Assembly: GCA_039619475.1 (NCBI GenBank)
Contig: CM077116.1
Span: 174,993,863 to 175,057,862 of the forward strand
Direction of reading: 5' to 3'
DNA from: Icerya purchasi
Lineage: Eukaryota; Arthropoda; Insecta; Hemiptera; Monophlebidae
DNA length: 64,000 nt
The position numbers and the translations under genes were made by a program. Positions 57,290 through 64,000 of this stretch are shown here, piece by piece. Under the pieces are notes generated by a model. The model was not told where the DNA came from and did no database searches. It saw only the letters and a program-made list of their open reading frames with translations. The first letter of the stretch is position 1; each line of letters begins with the position of its first letter.

Positions 57290-60200
57290 AAAAATCAGAT
57301 TTCTTTGTTTCGAGATTTATTATTATGTAAATACGAATAATATTGCGGTTATCTTTAACGTAACATACGGAATCCTCAGCGCCTGAAACATCATGCTTGA
57401 TTGAAGCTCCTTTTTTTTGATTATAGATCTTTCTTTGAATTTGTGTAATAATCCAGTTAATCTGAATTTCTCAGTTCCCAACAATAACTGCGAGTATAGA
57501 AAAAACTTTTCCATTTCAACCGCAATAAAGCTAACGCGAAAGAATTCGTCGTCTTAAATAGTCTGCTGTGAAACTATTTAATTGCTTTATCAGTTATTAT
57601 TCCAGAAATTGAGTTATTTCCCATTATTCAAATTAAAAAAAAAAAAATGAATACAACAGATATATTTAAAATCCGCAATAATGTAGTAGAAGTATGTCAT
57701 TCTACATTTATTATTATAATTGTCGTTTGTTACATATATCGTACTATTATTATTTTATAAACTCTACATCTGTGTGGTACTTTTATTCTGTCGAAAGTAT
57801 TCTTATTATCATGTACCGCTTATTACACAATATAATTTATACTGCATTATAATTGAGCGCTGAGCTTGTTGCGAACATACAAAATTATATATAAATAAAT
57901 AAAAAATAAAACAATTTTTCGTTCGGTATGAAAACATTGTTTGTTTGTTGTTTTGTATTTATTTTTATTTTTTTTTTTTTTTGTTATTTAGACATGACGA
58001 AATATCCGACGAAGAAGCTTCCTTTTATTGGTGCAAGAAAGTATTTTTTTTAAATAAGCCATTTAATGATGCGTGAAGAGGAAGTTGAAAACTGCTAATT
58101 TAGGACAATGTAAATTTCCGGTTATTCTTAACAATCGACTACGAAGATGACCGTAAATTTATGTTAAACATTAAATGGAAGAAAAGGGAAGTCTTTTTTC
58201 CAAAAAGTGTTGTCTACCGGCCAATCGAACGCAGACGTTTCGGATAAGCGAGAACAGAGAAATTTTAATGATTGCGAAAGGATTTCCGGATATGTATCCT
58301 GAAAAATCACGCATACCCGCGTATCCGTTAAGTGATTACCGTGAAGGGTAGAAATGACGAAGTGACGGATACTGGTGAGTTGCTTTTCTTAGAATCATGA
58401 CGGAGTAGCATCAAGTACAAAGGTCGATTGAGTCGAGGTCGCCGCTTCAATGCAAAGCCGGTTTGAATTCTCTACAGGATGCCTTACCGATATCAATTAG
58501 GAATTTTTCGGGAACTTGCAATGTATCAAAAATTGAAACTACATGATTTAATATTATTTTTATTCGCAATTTTATCTACGACTTGTAAATTTAGTCGAGC
58601 CGATGATTTCTCAGTCGGTTCAATGACACAATAATACGGGAACCATTTTCTATTAACGAATTACACGTTAAAAAATCTACTACAACTTTTAATTCACTTC
58701 TCCTTATCCAAAGTAATGAAAACTCTCGGAAAACTATTAGCAAATTCTCTAATGTTTATTTTATTCGTTTGTCAAGAGAACGAACGATATTTCTGTCATT
58801 CATGTTTTTGTTGTAGTACTTTAATGCGATATGTAAAAAAAAATTTCTAAAATTTTATCGCCCTTTTCCGTGATTAATGTGTTTACTCGTGCAGACATCA
58901 ATGTCATTAATGAACTAACGGATAAAGAAAATTATTTACGCGGCATTTTCTAGAATTAAAAATAGTACCTAATAGAGAATAATAGTGTTTCTATTTTGTT
59001 ACTAGGCACGGTACTACGATAAACCAAATAATTCGGAGAAAATAGATTTAAAAAAAAAAGCGATTAATAAAGTAATTTTTTACTTCCGATTTTGTCGAAT
59101 TTAAATACGGTTAATTTTAGTAAGCGGGAAGTATACTAGTGCAATTATTAACGGCGCGGCGAAGAAACAAAAGGAGGGCCTATTATTAAGTTTGACGTTA
59201 ATTTTATTTTTAATTGAAAATTTTTTTTTAAATGGATTGTTAAAATTAAATACGTAACATTTAGCCTCTTACTAGTGTAGAAACTGGCATTAGGATGGTA
59301 AAGAGCCTTCGATGACACATGATTATTGTCAAGACGAAGAATTCGAAAAAGAGGACATCGTTTACATCGACTGTCGACAGTGTCACGAGAAGCGCGCAAA
59401 AAACTAAATTTCAATAGAACCTGAAAAAGGTGTTCCAGTAAAACGGACTACTGTGTGAAATTCGGGAGAAGATTTAGAGTCGAAAACTAGAAACCGTTCA
59501 TTAAATCTGAAAAGAAAAAATTGGTAAAAAGCAGTTGCGAATTTTAAGCTAAAACACAGAGGAGATCGCGCAGGAGTTCGGAAAAATGTTCAAAGGATCT
59601 GCGAAAATAATGAAGCGGACAGGAAGCTACGAGCGCGGAATATATAGAAAAAATAAGTCGCTAAAACAAGTAGTGAATTTGTAAGCTTTCCGGGGGGGAA
59701 TAAATTGTCTAGATTAAGGAATAACCGTTAAAATCGGTAATTTTTTCATCATCCTTAGATTCAAATAAAACACCCGACAACGGCTGAAATTCTGCGTGAC
59801 CGGCACATTATTCTCGCCACTCGTCTATATATTTGTGTGTGCGCGTGTGTACATATCCATCTCTAAAGTGAAATAAATCTCTATTAATCCCAGCATAGTT
59901 TTCTTTGATTGCGCAGAGTACTTGTCGATATCGTATTGTGTTACTAATGCGGGCAGGTATACATTCGAAGATTAGCGAAAAAAATAATTTCAATACGACC
60001 ACGGAACATAAAACTGCATCAACCCGATAGTCTCTAATTTATCTGAAAGCTAAAAAAAAAAAAAAAACAAAAAGAAAGAAAGAAAAAACATAATATATTA
60101 ACGACTTAATTTAAGATATATATATTCGCTTTCCTGTTTACAGTTTATTTGTCGCTTTGTTTTTTATCTGTGTTTTCCTTTGTCATAGCTGATCTGACTT

Positions 60201-62190
60201 AGTTGCTTTCATAAAACACACTTTTTCTCAATTGTTGTATTCGCCGCTTCGTTCTTCGCATCCGGCGATTCGTCGCCTGCGAAGTTAGTGAAGATTAATG
60301 ACATTTCTCTACGATTTCCTTCGAATGCATCTTCTTCGTTTCTACCCGTATTCTAAATCTGGCTTTTCTTTATTAACAAATAAATCGTTCAACCGTTCCT
60401 AAATACATATTTGCATTCTTCCCCGGTTTCCTGTTGGTTGTATGTACGAGCTTGGCAAATTTCACTTATTCCGTCGAAGAAATCTCTAGTTTTCATACTA
60501 GAACGTTGGAGATTCAAATTATTCTTTCTAACTTTACAAATTCCGATACGTTAGTTGTCTCGAGTAGGTACTCAGTCGATCGCACGGTTAACTCTTCCAA
60601 TAAAAATCAAAATGTTGCGTCGTCAGCAGGATAGCATACTTCCCTGTATAGTGTAGTAGCACGAAGAATTATTGATTACACCAAATACGATGTAACTGTA
60701 CGAAATCTGTTGGCAGCGACTTCACTCGTATATTAATGACCCTCTCAAAGAAAGTTTAATTGAGTTTGGTGTTCGATTGTTTTAGTTTTCGATTTTTTTT
60801 TTTTTTTTTTTTTTAATTGGCACGCTGAAACCATCCAAGCAGTTGTAACATACACCTTGGCCGATAAGTTAAACTTTCGCTCAAAAATTTAATTTTCTTT
60901 CACTTCTGGCTTGTTCCGTCTCCTAAATGTATTATCAATAATTCCCGTAATATTCACTAAACATTCAAGAATATCAACAAAACTATCCTATCCGTAACCG
61001 ATATTTATCGGTTTATTCGAGATGCAATCAATAATTACCAGAAGAAAAAAAAGAAGTTAAAAAAAGTTAAAAAAAAATCTAAAAAAGCAAATTAATTGCG
61101 GCTAACAGTTTATTCTATTTCCTGTTAATTTATTTTGAGTTTGTACAGCGTGAGCTGAACGTGAATTTTTTTAAAGTTACTTTCGATAGCTCGTCTATGT
61201 CATACAAACAATAAAAGATATTTTGCTGCAGTTCGGGTTGGTGTGCAGCTGGTAAATTTGCTTCATGTACGTCGAAATTGTGTAACGAAGAAATTTTTTA
61301 CCCTTATTTATTTACTTTTTCGCGTATGTAAGAAGTTACAAAAAAAAAGAAAAATAAGAATAAGCTGAAAAACGTCTGGGATCTTGATTTCAACGACCCA
61401 AATGAAGTTAAATTCTAGAAACGATTCATCGAATAGTATAAATCACTAACATTCAGACACGTGGAAGTTGATTCTGTTGTAAATTACGCTAACCAACCGA
61501 AAAGGCGGATATGCACCTGATGAGCGGCCGGTGGGTTGACCAATTCAGTCGAATTTTTTGTCTCGGGGAATTATCAAATATATTCGATTTTAAAAAATTA
61601 AAATAACAACCCCATTTTTTTAAAAACCACTATTTAGCTACGTGTAATTAAAACTGGATTAATTCGGTAATTACTCGCGTAAGACAGTATGTTTTTCGGA
61701 AAACCGGGTCTTCAAAAATCAAAAACGGCCCCCCGTCGAAGTAGCAAGATCGTTGCGAATTACTAATATATGTGTCATTTCTTCGGCAACTCTACAAATA
61801 AAATGCCACAATTGAATTCAACGCTGTTAACCAAAATGAGATAAAAGGTACACATACTACGGTGGAAGTGGTAATAGCCTATTTACAAATCAGCCACATA
61901 ATTATGCGATAAAAGGACGATTAAACAGGTATAAAAAATCTCGTCCACTATTATTTTTTCTGTTCTTCTACTAGCAGGCTGTAATTATTAAAAATTTACT
62001 TTTTTTGTTAATAAAAGTAACTTACGAAACCGAAAACGCCTGTAAGGTAGTCAACTTTCATTTGTCCGCCCTTTTTATCCGATTTTAATCATATAAAACT
62101 GCTTCCGAAAAATAAAAGAGATTGAAGTTTTAAGGGAAGATCGGAATTTTGAAAAAAAAGTCACGAAACTTCTGAATGGTCTCGGCGATT
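57290..62190. other. Long gene-free stretch
   Basis: A+T-rich with balanced patches near 58200-58500 and 59560-59700. Homopolymers lie near 57965-57981, 60050-60066 and 60789-60813. Open frames at 59148-59414 (minus) and 60434-60634 (plus) show no domain. No inverted or shared repeats noticed. Confidence 0.45.
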
Positions 62191-62198
62191 GTAAATAA

Positions 62199-62224
62199 CC
62201 CCCCCACCCCCCACCCCCCACCCC
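62199..62224 (-). other. Strong G-quadruplex motif (minus strand)
   Basis: Plus-strand C-tracts of 7, 6, 6 and 4 (62199-62205, 62207-62212, 62214-62219, 62221-62224), each separated by a single A. The minus strand therefore has four G-tracts of at least four with one-base T loops, the most favourable arrangement for a parallel quadruplex. Confidence 0.85.
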
Positions 62225-62779
62225 ACAAAAAAAAGAAAATATGATTTAAACGAAACATCCTAATCGCAAAAAGAAAAGTAAATTACATTAACCGATAATT
62301 TTGCTCGAAGTAAATTTACTACGAACATCTTAGTCTAATCAATTACTATTTACGGATATCTTAAATTTTAGTTCGAGAATTTCTTTGCAAGCTATTAAGT
62401 ATGTTCTGTATCGAAAGATAAAATTTTCTTTTTTTTTTTTTATAGCCGGAAAAAAACTCTCTGATGATCATCCGATTTCCAGATTTTGTAAATCTCGCTT
62501 TCGCCAGCGGTTCGAAATTTAATAATACCTGTTTTCAAATTCGATTTTTACCAACCGGATCTCGTCGCTTACTGATTCGGAAAATCACTGAAAACGGGGT
62601 ATACTCCAGAAGTGTGCTACCGAAAAAGCTTAATCTTCTCGACATAAAAATCACGTGTGTAACTTAATTACTATTATTAGCGGTGGGAATGAAATTAAAA
62701 ATTAATAATATCGAAAAAAAAATTTTATTTGTAATAAAGTAGAATATATTGTCGTACGCAAAATATTAAGTATATGTAC

Positions 62780-62935
62780 ATTTTTTTCGGGAAGGGAAAC
62801 CCTCACCGGCAGGAAACATTTATTCTACATTAGCAATGGAGCCAGGGGAAGCACCGAGAAGGAGAAACAACAGTGAGCGATGGAAATGAAAGAACGAACG
62901 TCCTATAAGAAGTGTAGGAATAATAAGTTTAAAGA
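62780..62935 (-). mobile_element. Probable 3' end of LINE family A, minus strand
   Basis: A T-rich start near 62779-62788 followed by a G+A-rich body with GAAGGAGAAACAACAG and AATGAAAGAACGAACG, like the tails at 28.1 and 30.5 kb. It is more diverged than those, so the call is weaker. Confidence 0.35.
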
Positions 62936-62939
62936 GTTA

Positions 62940-64000
62940 TTATGAGTAAAGCAGGGGGAATTGCCGACAAACAGATTTGAAAAAAATGCCGTTTAAAGTA
63001 AATTTCCGATCAACGCCCGAAAGGTGAAAAGGATAATGAGGAAAGTCTGAAAGTAAAAAACGATAACGAAATGAGGGAATCAAAAACGTAATCGCAAAGT
63101 TACGAAACCAGGAATTAGTTGCGAGTTGAATAAAAAAAGATAAAAATAATGCTGATTAGAAAAGGATGTAGGATGTGGAGTCTGACCAAAACTTCAAAAT
63201 CGAACATTACTTAGACAGTTGAAGTATGCACAGTGTGAAATTGGACCTCCATTAACGGCTAGACAGACGGATGACCTCATCAACTCTTTCATTTGTACCA
63301 ACATTGCTAAGGATCATCTGAGAGAATTAGTTTAAATACAGCGTGTCCGTAAAGGGTTATAGATAAACTACCGCAAAGAATAACGAGATCACAGAGAAAG
63401 ATGAAGATGAGATTGTTTCTAAAACACTTTTAACGTCAGAGATGATTAGAAATTTTTACCGTTATCCCAAACAGTAAGTACGATTTCGACCTTAATCGCG
63501 TCGAATAATATGCACCGGAAGTAAATATCATCATTTTTTTTTTTAACGCAAACGTGTCACAAAATTCTCTCGCATATACTACATCCGTACATAGGCTCAC
63601 ACACAAGCACTGCCGCTTGCCGTGACTCGATTGTAATAACGATTAAAGCGCAGGTCTGCTATGCGTGAAAATTTTACTTATGTCGTCGGTATTTAGATAT
63701 AATAGCTACGCAGCCAGTGGCGAAAGCAGACAGTGACCTTTGCTAAATCACGAATCAGATGTTTTTTACGCGAATAATTAAACTTGCGAATTATACTGGC
63801 TAATTCGTCTACCTCTATTTTTATCGATTTATAATCAATCTATATTTTTCCAAAGGAAATCACTTCAATTCTTAGCTAAGAAAAAAATCTAATCCCCCCT
63901 TCAAATAAAAACGCGACTATATTCATACACATCTATTTCGTGTACCGTCTGAGTAGAAAAAAAAACACATTTCAACGGGGTACCAAAGAATATTCAAAAT
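62940..64000. other. No recognised feature
   Basis: Purine-rich at 62940-63150, then unique sequence. No ORF with a known motif, no repeat or RNA gene seen. Confidence 0.45.

Noticed and set aside
1..64000. CRISPR array, prokaryotic operon or phage-like module
   Set aside because: No regularly spaced direct repeats, no dense coding, no ribosome-binding-site pattern; the window is clearly eukaryotic.
1..64000. Cellular tRNA genes
   Set aside because: No intact GGTTCGAATCC-type B box with a paired acceptor stem was seen on either strand; the only A/B box pair is the diverged SINE-like one near 39.9 kb.
1..64000. LTR retrotransposon or endogenous viral sequence
   Set aside because: No pair of long direct repeats starting TG and ending CA, and no gag, protease, integrase or envelope motif was recognised.

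Overview
This window looks like non-coding, repeat-rich nuclear DNA from an arthropod, most likely an insect and plausibly a hemipteran. It is strongly A+T-rich (about two thirds by eye), CpG is not visibly depleted, and long homopolymer and (TA)n/(TG)n/(ATT)n tracts are common. The recognisable proteins are all from selfish elements of types common in insects: I/Jockey/R1-like and RTE-like non-LTR retrotransposons, a mariner transposase tail, hAT-like non-autonomous elements, and a degenerate member of a multi-copy arthropod family with a DDE-like layout. I found no cellular gene I can defend, no rRNA or tRNA gene, and no CRISPR array. The window is probably intergenic DNA or the inside of a very large intron.

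Layout. 0-7 kb: an RT-domain LINE remnant (1.9-2.65 kb), a poly-A-ended insertion (to 3.22 kb), a pyrimidine-rich LINE with an RNase H domain (3.9-5.56 kb), a palindromic element (5.85-6.17 kb) and an RTE-like 3' tail (6.22-6.54 kb). 8-9 kb: nested partial copies of a repeat whose inverted partner lies at 29.56-30.03 kb. 11.7 kb: mariner C-terminus. 14.2, 19.4, 31.7 and 49.5 kb: four members of a palindromic family sharing the core GGGCTATGCCCGAAAA, the 31.7 kb copy being an almost perfect 300-bp hairpin. 15.6 and 44.7 kb: two copies of one ~660-bp hAT-like element. 20.25-21.09 kb: LINE remnant with RNase H and C-terminal region. 21.68-22.13 kb: another hAT-like element with an exact 8-bp target duplication. 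22.2 kb: a LINE 3' end. 26.6, 28.1, 30.05, 30.4 and 62.8 kb: five minus-strand truncated 3' ends of the pyrimidine-rich LINE family. 36.8-38.15 kb: the DDE-like pseudogene. 39.6-39.95 kb: a tRNA-derived SINE candidate. 41.7 kb: palindrome. 44.1-44.5 kb: two RTE-like tails. 45.6-46.0 kb: LINE RT N-terminal remnant. 47.6-48.7 kb: element with ~85-bp terminal inverted repeats. 50.9-51.45 kb: another LINE RNase H remnant. 51.55-51.7 kb: nested foldback. 53.97-54.4 kb: LINE endonuclease remnant. 56.88/57.18 kb: diverged tandem duplication.

Between the repeats are stretches of higher complexity and GC (13-13.8, 17.5-17.8, 27.2-27.8, 40.6-40.9, 47.2-47.45 kb). They lack ORFs but carry TAAT-type, octamer and forkhead-like motifs, so they are the best candidates for conserved regulatory DNA.

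The elements do not form a pathway. Every autonomous element is broken by stops and frameshifts. The most intact objects are the non-autonomous inverted-repeat elements, which suggests they were the most recently mobile. Family names rest on motifs recognised by eye; no database search was possible.
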